From: Gemmatimonadota bacterium
GTDB taxonomy: Bacteria > Gemmatimonadota > Gemmatimonadetes > Longimicrobiales > Gaopeijiaceae
Assembly: GCA_022823145.1 (NCBI GenBank)
Contig: JAJDXS010000064.1
Coordinates: 1 to 64,000 of the forward strand
Direction of reading: 5' to 3'
DNA: 64,000 bases
Made by a program: the position numbers and the translations under genes. Below are positions 42,305 through 51,420 of this stretch, piece after piece (the stretch's first letter is position 1; each line of letters opens with the position of its first letter). The notes below the pieces were generated by a model. The model saw nothing but the letters and a program-made list of their open reading frames with translations, was not told the origin of the DNA and did no database searches.

Positions 42305-44166
42305 CAACTCACCGGCCTGAACGCCCTCCTCAGCGCCTCGGCGCCCCCCACCACCGGCAGCGCCACGCTCGTCGCGCCGAGGTCCACCGTCAGCGTCGTC
42401 CCCGGGTCGGGGTGCAGCGTGAAGTACTTGTCGCTCGAGAAGATCATGAGGCCGATGCGCGCGCCCGCCGGGATCACCTGGTCGTCGGGCTGCAGGGGGA
42501 ACTCCAGTTCGACGAATTCGCCGGGGGTGAGGTCGTTGCCGGACCGGGGGCTCGCGATGTTGTCGGCGCCGGCGTTGGCGGGATCGGCCCAGCCCTTGGT
42601 TATGATGTTGTCGTTGATGTCGCCGCCATCGGTCCAGGGGAGCGAGACGAGCCAGACGGTGAGGTTTGCCGCGTCGGCATCCGTGGCCACCCGGACGCGC
42701 GCCGTGGCCACGCCCGAGAGGTGGACATCCTGCTGGAGCACCGGTGTCGCATATAGAAGCCGGTGGTTCGACCATTCCGCCGCGGCGAGTTGGCCGCCCT
42801 CAAAAGCAAAATTGTCGACAATGCCGCCGGTACCGTCCGCGTCGCCGGCGTTGAGCGACAGGGTGCCGGTCCAGTTTCCGTCGCCCGCGGGATGCAGGGG
42901 GACGCCCTCGGCCTCGGGGTGCGGATAGTCCGGGTAGGGGGTGGGCTGCTGGCGGTCGTCGGCCTCGCGCACGATCCACGCTTTTGGGTCGTTCTCGACG
43001 CCGTTCTCGACGCCCAGGACGTAGCGGGTGAACCAGCGGTTCATCATTTCAAGGGGCGGGGGACCGCCGTGGCCGCCCTGGTGATAGTAGATCTGGACGG
43101 GGACGCCGCGGCGTTTGAGGGCCTCGGTGATGCGGTAGCTGTGCTCGGGCATCACGTTCCAGTCGTTGAAGGCGTGGGCCATGAGGGTGGCGGCGCGGAC
43201 GCCGTCGATGTGGTTCAGGTAGTCGCGGCCGGCCCAGAAGTCGTTGTAGTCGCCGGTGGTGCGGTCGAGTTCGGCGTACATCTCGTCGCGCACGTGGGCG
43301 ATGCAATAGTCGCGCGCGTCGGGGTGGCCGCTGAAGATGAAGTCGAAGAGGACGTCGATGTCCTCGCCGGGGTAGCCGCCGGGGGAGCGGACGAGGCCGT
43401 TGGAGCGGTAGTAGTGGTAGTAGGACGTGTTGGGGGCGACCGGGATGATCGCCTCGAGGCCCTCGACGCCGGTGGTGGCGGCGGCCAGGGGGAGGGTGCC
43501 GTTGTAGGAGGTGCCGGTCATGCCGACCTTGCCGGTGGCCCAGTAGGCCTCGACGGGTTCGGTGCCGTCGACCGTGGTGAAGGCGCGGGCGCGGCCGTTG
43601 AGCCAGTCGATCACGGCCTTGGGCGCGAGCGACTCGTTGGCGCCGCCGACGGTGGGGCATCCCTGGGACTGGCCGGTGCCGGGCGACTGCGAGTGGATGA
43701 CCGCGAAACCGCGCGGGACCCAGGTGCGGATGTGCGACTGCGAAATGACCGGCTGGGCTGCGATGTGGCGGATGTTGGCGGGGAAGGGGTCGCGCGCTGG
43801 CGGATCGTCGCCGACCTCCTGCCGCAGGTCCCAGAAGTGGTCGTAGTTGATCCCGGCGACGCCCGAGTAGTAGGGGCTGGTCTCGTAGATGACGGGGACG
43901 GTGAGCCCCTCGGTGTCGGTCTGGCCGGGGCGGGTGACGTCGACGTGGACGCGGTCGGGCCGGCCGTCGCCGTCGGTGTCGAACTCGGTTTCGACCCACA
44001 GGTCGTGGCGGATCCAGGTGGCCGAGTCGGCGAACGCGGGGACGACCTGGGCCTGCCCGTCCTCGATGACGGGGGCGGTCTGGGCGGTGGCGGGGGTTGG
44101 GAGGGCGGGCAGGATGAGGAGGGGGAGGAGGGCGGTGGTGGTGGTTGCAGCGGTGCGGGGGATCAT
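42304..44166 (-). CDS. Exported CocE/NonD-family hydrolase (X-Pro dipeptidyl-peptidase-like)
   Basis: A 620-aa protein with signal peptide (LLPLLILPALPTPATAQ). The N-terminal alpha/beta-hydrolase domain carries nucleophile Ser in GKVGMTGTSYNGTL, Asp in AHAFNDWNVMPEH and His in YYHQGGHGGPPP. The C-terminal ~220 residues form the jelly-roll typical of PepX and cocaine esterase (LPWTDGGDINDN, ARIGLMIFSSDKYFT). It likely cleaves Xaa-Pro dipeptides or esters in the periplasm. GGAAGG precedes ATG 44166. Its stop overlaps the propeller gene start, so both were an operon. Confidence 0.9.
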   Translation of the reverse strand: MIPRTAATTTTALLPLLILPALPTPATAQTAPVIEDGQAQVVPAFADSATWIRHDLWVETEFDTDGDGRPDRVHVDVTRPGQTDTEGLTVPVIYETSPYYSGVAGINYDHFWDLRQEVGDDPPARDPFPANIRHIAAQPVISQSHIRTWVPRGFAVIHSQSPGTGQSQGCPTVGGANESLAPKAVIDWLNGRARAFTTVDGTEPVEAYWATGKVGMTGTSYNGTLPLAAATTGVEGLEAIIPVAPNTSYYHYYRSNGLVRSPGGYPGEDIDVLFDFIFSGHPDARDYCIAHVRDEMYAELDRTTGDYNDFWAGRDYLNHIDGVRAATLMAHAFNDWNVMPEHSYRITEALKRRGVPVQIYYHQGGHGGPPPLEMMNRWFTRYVLGVENGVENDPKAWIVREADDRQQPTPYPDYPHPEAEGVPLHPAGDGNWTGTLSLNAGDADGTGGIVDNFAFEGGQLAAAEWSNHRLLYATPVLQQDVHLSGVATARVRVATDADAANLTVWLVSLPWTDGGDINDNIITKGWADPANAGADNIASPRSGNDLTPGEFVELEFPLQPDDQVIPAGARIGLMIFSSDKYFTLHPDPGTTLTVDLGATSVALPVVGGAEALRRAFRPVS

Positions 44167-44242
44167 GGGGCCTTCCGTGTGGTAGGGTGGAGTTGCGCCG
44201 GAGCGACACGGAGTGTGCGGGATTCCAGACAGGTCGGTTGGC

Positions 44243-44662
44243 TCACAGAACCCTGAAGCCCTCCCGGTGGGCTGCGGCGGAAAGACGATCATCGCTGGAG
44301 ACCAGATCCAACCGCTGCGGGTCTTCGCCCGCGGCCGTCAGAGCGGCCGCCAACTGCAACGCGTCGGCCGCGCGCAATGGATGAAGCCGAAGCAGCCTGA
44401 TTGCGCGCCTGCGGACCTGATCCAGGGGTTCGATCTCAAGCCAACTTGCGGCCAGTCGCCCGAGCTGGTCCATCGACCGGTCAAGTCCGTTGCCCTCGAA
44501 GCGGCGATCACGTTCCAGGCGGTTCAGAGCCGATGCGCATTCGACCCGGCTTCCCCACCACGTTACGATCACCGGATCCTGACGGATCGTCGCACGGCGC
44601 TCCCCGCTTCGCGGTTCGTCCACGACGAGTGACACCAGAGCCGAGGAATCCCAGTACTTCAA
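44243..44662 (-). CDS. vapC: VapC-type PIN-domain toxin
   Basis: A 139-aa intact PIN protein: MKYWDSSALVSLVVDEP (first Asp), RVECASALNRLERD (Glu), LRAADALQLAAAL (central Asp) and LVSSDDRLSAAAHREGF (last acidic residues). Its start overlaps the antitoxin stop by four bases. RNase toxin; substrate unknown. Confidence 0.9.
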   Translation of the reverse strand: MKYWDSSALVSLVVDEPRSGERRATIRQDPVIVTWWGSRVECASALNRLERDRRFEGNGLDRSMDQLGRLAASWLEIEPLDQVRRRAIRLLRLHPLRAADALQLAAALTAAGEDPQRLDLVSSDDRLSAAAHREGFRVL

Positions 44663-44958
44663 CCGCGGGTCTGTCGCTCGTTCACGATGATCTCGCTGGC
44701 CACGGCGCCATCGGTCAGTCGAGCCGCGGGGACATTGAGAAAGCGCTCGATATCAAGTGGCGCGCGAGGCGGAATCGCAACGCCCCGCCGCAGGAGTTCG
44801 GCCACAGCGTGCTCCTCGCCCGGGCCGTCAACGTGACAGGGTTCGATTCGCGCTATGGGCCGTCCTCGGTGGGTGATCAACACGGCCTCACCGCGGCGCA
44901 CCTCGCCCAGCAATCCGCTGAGTCCGTTCTTCGCCTCACTTACGCTGGCTCGTTTCAT
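44659..44958 (-). CDS. vapB: Phd/YefM-type antitoxin
   Basis: A 99-aa protein: VSEAKNGLSGLLGEVRRGEAVLITHRGRPIARIEP is the DNA-binding Phd fold, followed by a toxin-binding arm with VNERQTRG at the end. It is immediately downstream of a strong palindrome (44960-44974) that starts two bases before its ATG, so self-repression by occupying the ribosome-binding/promoter zone is likely. Confidence 0.9.
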   Translation of the reverse strand: MKRASVSEAKNGLSGLLGEVRRGEAVLITHRGRPIARIEPCHVDGPGEEHAVAELLRRGVAIPPRAPLDIERFLNVPAARLTDGAVASEIIVNERQTRG

Positions 44959-44959
44959 G

Positions 44960-44974
44960 TGGCCATAATGGCCA
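44960..44974. promoter_or_regulatory. Palindromic operator of the vapBC locus
   Basis: TGGCCAT-A-ATGGCCA is a perfect 15-bp palindrome directly abutting the antitoxin start codon. Such operators are typical of Phd/YefM-regulated toxin-antitoxin loci. Confidence 0.65.
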
Positions 44975-45025
44975 TGTGCATCTTGCCTGTCAAGCCTCGT
45001 ACCGAGTACGTGAATGAACTACACG

Positions 45026-46327
45026 TCACCGGCACCGCTCGGCGATCGCCGCGATGGCGGCGTCGATCTCGTCCCGGGTGTTGAAGAAGTGGATGGACAG
45101 GCGGAAGTCGCGGGGCTGTCTGACGGGTGACGCGAGGATGCGCGCGTCTTCGCGCAGGTCGTTGTACAGCGCCGTAGCGTCGCAGTCGGCGGGGAGTTGG
45201 AGCACGAACACGCCGGAGCGGTCGGGTCGGGTCCCGGGGGACGACACTTCCAGGCCGTCGGTGTGCGCGATGGCCTCGATGGCGTGATCGACGAGTGACT
45301 GAATGCGGTCTTCGATGCGCTCGAAGCCGATGTCCTCCATCCACTCCACGGCGCGGCCGAAGCCGGCGAAGTCGGCCAGGGCACGCGTGCCGAACTCGTA
45401 GCGGGCGGCGCCGGGGAGCAGGGTATAGGCGCCTTCGTAGTCCATGGTGGCGTGGCTGTGGGAGCCCGCCCAGCTCAACTGGACATCGTCGAGAATGTTG
45501 CGGCGCACGAAGAGCGCGCCGGTGCCCTTGGGGCCGAGCAGCCACTTGTGGCCGCAGGTGGAATAGCAGTCGCAGCCGAGCGCGCGAAAGTCGGTGGGGA
45601 CGCAACCGGGACCCTGGGCACCGTCGAGATGGTAGCGGATGCCGCGCGTTCGTAGCAGCCGGCCGAGCTCGGCGGATTCGCCGGTGCGGATCGTGCGCCC
45701 GTTGTTGCGCGACACGTGGCTGATGCTGACCATCCGCGTCCGCGGCGAGAGCTGCGCGGCCACCTCGTCCATGAGCGAGGTCCCGACACTCAAGTCGATC
45801 TCGCGAATCGCGATGCCGAATCGGTCGCGCAGCACGTACCACGGGATGACATTGGCCGGGTGTTCGATGTTGGAGAGGATGACCTCGTCTCCGGGCCGCC
45901 AGTTCAGGCTCCATGCGACGATGGAGATCCCTTCGGACGTGCTGTGCGTGAGCGCGACCTCGTCGGTTGCGGCACCGAACACGCGTGCCAACTGCGCCCG
46001 CAGATCCGGTTCGACCCTGGCCATGTCGGTCGCGTAGCGCGGGTCCGCGGGCCCCTGGTTCTGGAACTCCAGACGGTCCTTGACCTCGTCGATGACCGCC
46101 TTTGGCGCGGGTCCGATTCCACCCGTCTGCAGGTAGACGCTGCCGGTCGCCGCCGGGATTTCGGCGCGGCCGCGGGCTACCCAGGCGTCCTGCGGGGCGA
46201 GGTCACTGGCGGTCGTCGCTCCGGCGGCGACGTCCTCGTGCAAGCCCGCCAGCCGCCCCACCGGGACCATCGGGGCTACGGCCAGCGATCGTGCGGCCCG
46301 ACCGAGAAAACGGCGTCGGTTCGGCAT
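45026..46327 (-). CDS. Tat-exported class V aminotransferase-like protein
   Basis: A 433-aa PLP enzyme of the cysteine-desulfurase/isopenicillin-N-epimerase-like class V family. A short twin-arginine leader (NRRRFLGRAARSLAVAP) suggests folded export with PLP bound. Motifs are THSTSEGISIVAWSL, NIEHPANVIPWY, the Asp/Gln pair in YHLDGAQGPG and the PLP Lys in TCGHKWLLGPKGTGAL. ATG 46327 is preferred over the adjacent GTG 46330. The gene begins eight bases after the NCS2 permease gene stop, so the two form an operon. Substrate unknown. Confidence 0.8.
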   Translation of the reverse strand: MPNRRRFLGRAARSLAVAPMVPVGRLAGLHEDVAAGATTASDLAPQDAWVARGRAEIPAATGSVYLQTGGIGPAPKAVIDEVKDRLEFQNQGPADPRYATDMARVEPDLRAQLARVFGAATDEVALTHSTSEGISIVAWSLNWRPGDEVILSNIEHPANVIPWYVLRDRFGIAIREIDLSVGTSLMDEVAAQLSPRTRMVSISHVSRNNGRTIRTGESAELGRLLRTRGIRYHLDGAQGPGCVPTDFRALGCDCYSTCGHKWLLGPKGTGALFVRRNILDDVQLSWAGSHSHATMDYEGAYTLLPGAARYEFGTRALADFAGFGRAVEWMEDIGFERIEDRIQSLVDHAIEAIAHTDGLEVSSPGTRPDRSGVFVLQLPADCDATALYNDLREDARILASPVRQPRDFRLSIHFFNTRDEIDAAIAAIAERCR

Positions 46328-46334
46328 CACGGCG

Positions 46335-47621
46335 CTACATCACAAAGAACCGAATACCGAACAGCACCGAGACCGTCACGACCGCCGCATTCAGCTCCGA
46401 AGTGCGGCCCGCGACCAGCTTGACCACGGTGTACGTGATGAACCCGAGCCCGATCCCGGTCGCGATCGAGTACGTGAAGGGCATTGCGATAGCGGTCACG
46501 ATCGCCGGTACGGCCTCGGTCAGCTCGTCCCAATCGATGTTGCGCATGGCCCGAGCCATCACGCAGCCCACGAAGAGGATCGCCGGCGCGGTAGCGTAGC
46601 CGGGAACGGCTGTGGCAACGGGCGCGAGCAGAATCGCACCCAGGAACAGCACCGCGACGACCACTGCGGTGAGGCCCGTGCGGCCCCCTGCGCGCACGCC
46701 CGCCGCGCTCTCGATGTATGACGTCGTCGTGGATGTACCGAGCAGCGATCCCAGAATGGTGGCCGAACTGTCCGCCACGAGGGCGCGACGGAGGTGTGGG
46801 ACCCTGCCGTCGTCGTCGGTCAGTCCCGCCTCGTTCAGCACCGCGACCAGGGTGCCGCTCGTATCGAACAGATCCACCATCAGGAACGCGAACACGATCG
46901 CCAGCAGGCCCACCTCGAGGGCGGCGGCGATGTCGAGCTGGAACAGCGTCGGTGCGAGAGAGGGCGGGGCCGCCACCAGCGAGGCGGGAGCGGGCGACTG
47001 TCCCGACAGCCAGCCCACGCCCGCCACGATCAGGATGCAGATGAGCACGGCACCCGGCACCCGGCGTTGCTCGAAGGCCACGATGCCGAAGAATCCCAGC
47101 ATCGCCAGGATCACCGGCCACTGGGCGAGGTTCCCCAGTGCGACCAGCGTGGCTTCGCTCCCGACGATGACGCCGGCGTTGCGAAGCCCGATGATCACCA
47201 GGAAGAACCCGATCCCCGCCGCGATGGCCACCTTCTGCGAGCGCGGGATGCTGTTTACCACCCATTCCCGCACCGGAAGCACGGAAAGGGCCAGCATGAG
47301 CACGCCCGAACAGAACACCGCGCCCAGGGCGGCCTGCCAGGGCAGTCCCAGCGTGCCGACGGCGATCGCCGCGAAGTAGGCGTTCAGTCCCATTCCGGGT
47401 GCCAGCGCGATCGGGTAGTTGGCGTACAGACCCATCACCAGCGACCCGAACGCGGCTGCGAGACAGGTGGCCACCAGCACCGCCCCGGAGTCCATCCCCG
47501 TGCCGCTCAAGACCAGCGGGTTCACGAAGATGATGTAGGAGAGGGTGAGGAAGGTGGTGCATCCGGCCAGCACCTCGGTGCGCACGGACGTGCCGCGCTC
47601 CTGCAACCGGAAGAAGTTCAT
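46335..47621 (-). CDS. NCS2-family purine permease (AzgA-like)
   Basis: A 428-aa inner-membrane protein with about 12-14 segments and the AzgA-group features: TFLTLSYIIFVNPLVLSGTGMD, APGMGLNAYFAAIAVGTLGLPWQ, MVDLFDTSGTLVAV and the STTTSYIESAAGVRAGGRTGLTAV loop. AzgA proteins import adenine, guanine or hypoxanthine with protons. No purine riboswitch was recognised in the leader. It precedes the aminotransferase gene by eight bases. Confidence 0.9.
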   Translation of the reverse strand: MNFFRLQERGTSVRTEVLAGCTTFLTLSYIIFVNPLVLSGTGMDSGAVLVATCLAAAFGSLVMGLYANYPIALAPGMGLNAYFAAIAVGTLGLPWQAALGAVFCSGVLMLALSVLPVREWVVNSIPRSQKVAIAAGIGFFLVIIGLRNAGVIVGSEATLVALGNLAQWPVILAMLGFFGIVAFEQRRVPGAVLICILIVAGVGWLSGQSPAPASLVAAPPSLAPTLFQLDIAAALEVGLLAIVFAFLMVDLFDTSGTLVAVLNEAGLTDDDGRVPHLRRALVADSSATILGSLLGTSTTTSYIESAAGVRAGGRTGLTAVVVAVLFLGAILLAPVATAVPGYATAPAILFVGCVMARAMRNIDWDELTEAVPAIVTAIAMPFTYSIATGIGLGFITYTVVKLVAGRTSELNAAVVTVSVLFGIRFFVM

Positions 47622-47963
47622 GGGGGGGTCTGCTCGCCGCGTTTAGGGTCCCAGTGCTCCGATCGGGACGATCCCGACTTCGCCGCTCCGCACATGACCG
47701 TATCCGTTGGGCACCATCGCCGCCAGAGTGGCAGGCTCGCAACGACGAACGGGCAATTCGGCCAGACCGAAGAGCGATGCGACCGCCGGGGAGGCACGAA
47801 CAACGCGCGGTACCGGGGCTGTTGCATCCTGGGGCGCGCCGGGTCGTCCGGCCACTCGGGATCATCCGCCGACTTGACGCTCCGTTCACCCCGATGGACT
47901 CTGTCTTGGTGCCCACTGTCCCCGCGACGGTGCCAACTCCCCCGACACCCGAGACGACTCCCG
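47622..47963. other. Divergent intergenic region
   Basis: About 340 bases between the NCS2 permease and the VPS10-like gene, which point away from each other; promoters for both must lie here. I find no convincing palindrome, riboswitch or gene. The long frames crossing it are extensions of the flanking genes in GC-rich DNA. Confidence 0.5.
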
Positions 47964-50900
47964 ATGCGCACCATGTCCGACCGAATTCCCGTTGCTCTCA
48001 GCCTCGCCTGCCTGGCCGCTACGGCGTTGGTGGCTACCCCCGCCCCCGCCTCCACGCAGCAGGCCCCCGATCCCGCCGCCTACACCGCGCTGGAGTGGCG
48101 GCACATCGGCCCGGAGGGCAACCGCTTCTCGGCGGCCGCCGGCATCATCGGCGATCCGCACACCTACTACGTCGGCGCCGCGTCGGGCGGGATCTACAAG
48201 ACGACGGACGGCGGGGTGCACTGGGACGCGATCTTCGACGGTCACCCCGTGCAGTCGATCGGGTCGCTGGGCGTCGCGGAGGCCGATCCGAACATTGTCT
48301 GGGCCGGGACGGGCGAAGGGAAGATCCGCAGTCACGTCTCGATCGGGCAGGGCGTCTACAGGTCCACCGACGCCGGGGCCACCTGGACGCTGATGGGGCT
48401 GGAGCGCACCGGGCGGATCCCGCGTCTCGTCATCCACCCGACCGACCCTGACATCGTCTACATCTGTGCGCTCGGCCACGCCTACGGGCCGCAGCCCGAA
48501 CGCGGCGTCTTCCGCACCACCGACGGCGGCGCGACATGGGAACGGATTCTCTTCGTCGACGAGGACACGGGCTGTTCCGATCTCGCCATGGACCCGTCCA
48601 ACCCGCGCGTGCTGTTTGCGGGCACCTGGCAGCTGGAGATACACACCTGGGGGCGCACCTCCGGCGGACCCGGCGGCGGCCTGCATGTCTCGCGCGACGG
48701 CGGCGACACGTGGACGAAGCTCAACGGGCCGGACAACGGGATCGGGCTGCCCGAGAAGCCCGTGGGCAAGGTGGCGGTGGCGGTCTCGCGCTCCAATCCG
48801 GACCGCGTCTACGCCATGCTGGAGACCGGCGACGGCATACCCTGGGAGGGGCGCGAGACCGAGGACGGGCAGCTCTGGCGCTCCGAAGACGGCGGGCGCA
48901 CCTGGACGCTGATCACGCGCAACCGCAACGCCATGGGAAGGCCCCACTACTATTCGCGCGTGGTGATCTCGCCGAACGACGAGGACGAGGCGTACTTCCT
49001 CACGGCCTCGTTTACGACCTCGACCGATGGCGGCCGCACGCTGGACGTGACCCCACGGCTCCAGGCCCCCGGCGGTGACCATCACGACATGTGGATCGAC
49101 CACACCAACCCCGACCGCATGATCGTCGCGCACGACCAGGGCCTGTCGATCTCGATCAACCGCGGCAGGACGTGGTTCCGCCAGCGCCTTACCAACGCGC
49201 AGATGTACCACGTGACGGTCGACAACGCGGTCCCGTACAACGTGCTCGGCAACAAGCAGGACGAGCCGACCTACCGCGGCCCGAGCAACAGCCGCATCCA
49301 GGGCCAGCGCCGCATCACCGGGATACCGCGCGGCATGTGGCACCACGTGGGCGGCGGCGAGAGCGGGTGGGCCACGCCGGATCCGACCGATCCGAACATT
49401 GTGTGGTCCTCCGCATCCGGGTCGGGCATGGTGGGCGGCATCGTGGTGCGCTACGAGGAGGACCGGCGCCAGTACCGCGCCGTCGAGGTATGGCCGGAGC
49501 AGAGCCGGGGCGCGGCGTCGGGCGTGCGCTACCGCTTCATCTGGGACGCGCCGATCCATATCTCGCCGCACGACAACAACACCGTGTACGTGGGCAGCCA
49601 GCACGTGCACCGCACCCGCAACGGGGGCCAGAGCTGGGAGGTGATCAGCCCGGACCTGACGCTGAACGACCGCAGCCGCATGGGGCTCTCCGGCGGCCTC
49701 ACCGGCGACAACATCGGTGTCGAGTACGCGGGCACGGTCTTCGGCATCGCCGAGTCGCCGGTCGAGGAGGGGCTCATCTGGGCGGGCACCAACGACGGGC
49801 TGCTGCAGGTCACGCGGGACGGCGGCGCCACATGGACGAACGTAACCGCAAACCTGCCGGATTTGCCGGAGTGGATGGCGGTGCGGTCCATTGCGGCTTC
49901 CCGCTACGACGCGGGGACGGCCTACGTGGCCATTGACGGCCACCAGGTGAATGTGCGCGATCCGTACGTGTACAGGACCCGGGACCATGGCGCCTCGTTC
50001 GACAAGATCACGAGCGGGATTCCGCCCAGCATGCTCAGCTACACGAAGGTCATTGCCGAGGACACGAAACGGCAGGGACTCCTGTACGTGGGGACCGAGA
50101 ACGCGATCTACGTCTCGTTCGACGACGGCGACAACTGGCAGCCGCTCCAGAACAACCTGCCCGCGGCACCGGTGTCCGGGATTGTCGTGCAGGAACACTT
50201 CGGCGACCTGGTCGTCGGCACGTACGGCCGCGGCTTCTGGATCCTGGACGACCTCACGCCGCTCCAGCAGCTCACACCCGACGTGATGGCATCGGCCTCG
50301 CACCTCTTCGCGCCGCGCGACGCCTACCGCTTCCGGGCGATCACACCGCCGTCGGTTCCCTATAGCGATCCCACCGAGGGGAGGGATCCCGAGTACGGCG
50401 CGTCGATCAACTACTGGCTGGGGGAGTCGGCGGACGAGGCGCCGACGGTGGAGATCGTGGACGGCGCGGGCGAGGTCGTGCGCGCTCTGACCGGCACCAA
50501 CAACGCCGGAATCAACCGCATCCACTGGGACCTCCGGGATGAGCCCAACGAACCCATCCGGCTATACACCAGTCCCATCTACGCTGACCACATCGCGGTC
50601 GGCGAGGAGGGGCGCCCCGCCCCAGGCGGCCAGCAGATCTCGATTCTGATGCCGCCGGGGCGCTATACCGTGCGCCTCAACGCGGGCGGCGAGAGCCACG
50701 AACAGCCCCTCACCGTCATCAAGGATCCCCACTCTGCAGGCGCCGACGCCGACATCGCGGCCCAGGTCGCGTTCATCCGCGAGGTCCGCGATGATGTGGT
50801 CGCGGCGGGCGAGGCGGTCCACCGCGTGGAAGCGATCCGCGTGCAGCTCGCCACCATGTCGCGCTTTGCCGACGACGAAACCCTCACCGAAGCGATCGCC

Positions 50901-51200
50901 TCCCTGCGCGACGACCTCGTAGACCTCCAGATGAACATGGTCGACCTGCGCCTCACCGGTCAGGGCCAGGACGGCGTCCGCTTCGAGGCCAGGCTGCTGC
51001 AGAAGCTCGGCTACCTGACCGGCGCGATCTCGGTTGCGGACTTCCCGCCCACCGACCAGGAACTGGAGGTGAAGGTGCTGCTGCACGAGCAGCTGCAGGA
51101 GCATCTTGAAGCCCTGGAGACCCTGCTCGCCAACGAGGTCGCCGCGCTCAACGAGATGCTGCGGGCACGGGGGATGCTGATTATCGCCGACGGGGGGTAG
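47964..51200 (+). CDS. Exported VPS10/BNR-repeat (sortilin-like propeller) protein
   Basis: A 1078-aa protein with signal peptide (VALSLACLAATALVATPAPAST). Residues ~40-780 form one or two large propellers of sortilin/BNR type with Asp-box repeats such as YKTTDGGVHWDAIF, YRSTDAGATWTLMG, FRTTDGGATWERIL, VSRDGGDTWTKL and VTRDGGATWTNV. The remainder is an FN3-like sandwich and a helical tail (to MLRARGMLIIADGG). This family is abundant in Gemmatimonadota and Bacteroidota; it is often annotated as a glycosyl hydrolase, but no glycosidase activity can be inferred from the sequence. ATG 47964 starts the signal peptide. Confidence 0.85.
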   Translation: MRTMSDRIPVALSLACLAATALVATPAPASTQQAPDPAAYTALEWRHIGPEGNRFSAAAGIIGDPHTYYVGAASGGIYKTTDGGVHWDAIFDGHPVQSIGSLGVAEADPNIVWAGTGEGKIRSHVSIGQGVYRSTDAGATWTLMGLERTGRIPRLVIHPTDPDIVYICALGHAYGPQPERGVFRTTDGGATWERILFVDEDTGCSDLAMDPSNPRVLFAGTWQLEIHTWGRTSGGPGGGLHVSRDGGDTWTKLNGPDNGIGLPEKPVGKVAVAVSRSNPDRVYAMLETGDGIPWEGRETEDGQLWRSEDGGRTWTLITRNRNAMGRPHYYSRVVISPNDEDEAYFLTASFTTSTDGGRTLDVTPRLQAPGGDHHDMWIDHTNPDRMIVAHDQGLSISINRGRTWFRQRLTNAQMYHVTVDNAVPYNVLGNKQDEPTYRGPSNSRIQGQRRITGIPRGMWHHVGGGESGWATPDPTDPNIVWSSASGSGMVGGIVVRYEEDRRQYRAVEVWPEQSRGAASGVRYRFIWDAPIHISPHDNNTVYVGSQHVHRTRNGGQSWEVISPDLTLNDRSRMGLSGGLTGDNIGVEYAGTVFGIAESPVEEGLIWAGTNDGLLQVTRDGGATWTNVTANLPDLPEWMAVRSIAASRYDAGTAYVAIDGHQVNVRDPYVYRTRDHGASFDKITSGIPPSMLSYTKVIAEDTKRQGLLYVGTENAIYVSFDDGDNWQPLQNNLPAAPVSGIVVQEHFGDLVVGTYGRGFWILDDLTPLQQLTPDVMASASHLFAPRDAYRFRAITPPSVPYSDPTEGRDPEYGASINYWLGESADEAPTVEIVDGAGEVVRALTGTNNAGINRIHWDLRDEPNEPIRLYTSPIYADHIAVGEEGRPAPGGQQISILMPPGRYTVRLNAGGESHEQPLTVIKDPHSAGADADIAAQVAFIREVRDDVVAAGEAVHRVEAIRVQLATMSRFADDETLTEAIASLRDDLVDLQMNMVDLRLTGQGQDGVRFEARLLQKLGYLTGAISVADFPPTDQELEVKVLLHEQLQEHLEALETLLANEVAALNEMLRARGMLIIADGG

Positions 51201-51420
51201 CAAGGGCCGCGAACCGGAGTCTTCCGCGACGTCGGCGCCACCGTCACCCCACCGGATCATGCCTGCGACACACGGGTACAATGTGGGGTCCAAACGGGGG
51301 CGGTTCGAACCATGTCCCGGACTCCTTGACCGGAGCCTGATGCACTGTTCCCATCGACATTCCGGCCGCTCATCCCTGGCCTTCATTGCTGAGAGCTATT
51401 GCCGACTCGGAGAAACCGCC
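51201..51420. other. Upstream region of the LRR-metalloprotease gene
   Basis: About 220 non-coding bases. GGGTACAATG near 51274-51283 could be a -10 element (TACAAT), but no good -35 lies at the right distance. The frame of the next gene is open back to 51259 without a signal peptide. Confidence 0.4.

Noticed and set aside
47622-47963. Purine riboswitch upstream of the NCS2 permease
   Set aside because: No AT-rich three-way junction or conserved core was found in the GC-rich leader.
47886-50525. Minus-strand frame of 879 codons opposite the VPS10/BNR gene
   Set aside because: The plus strand carries repeated Asp-box motifs; the reverse frame is compositionally artificial.
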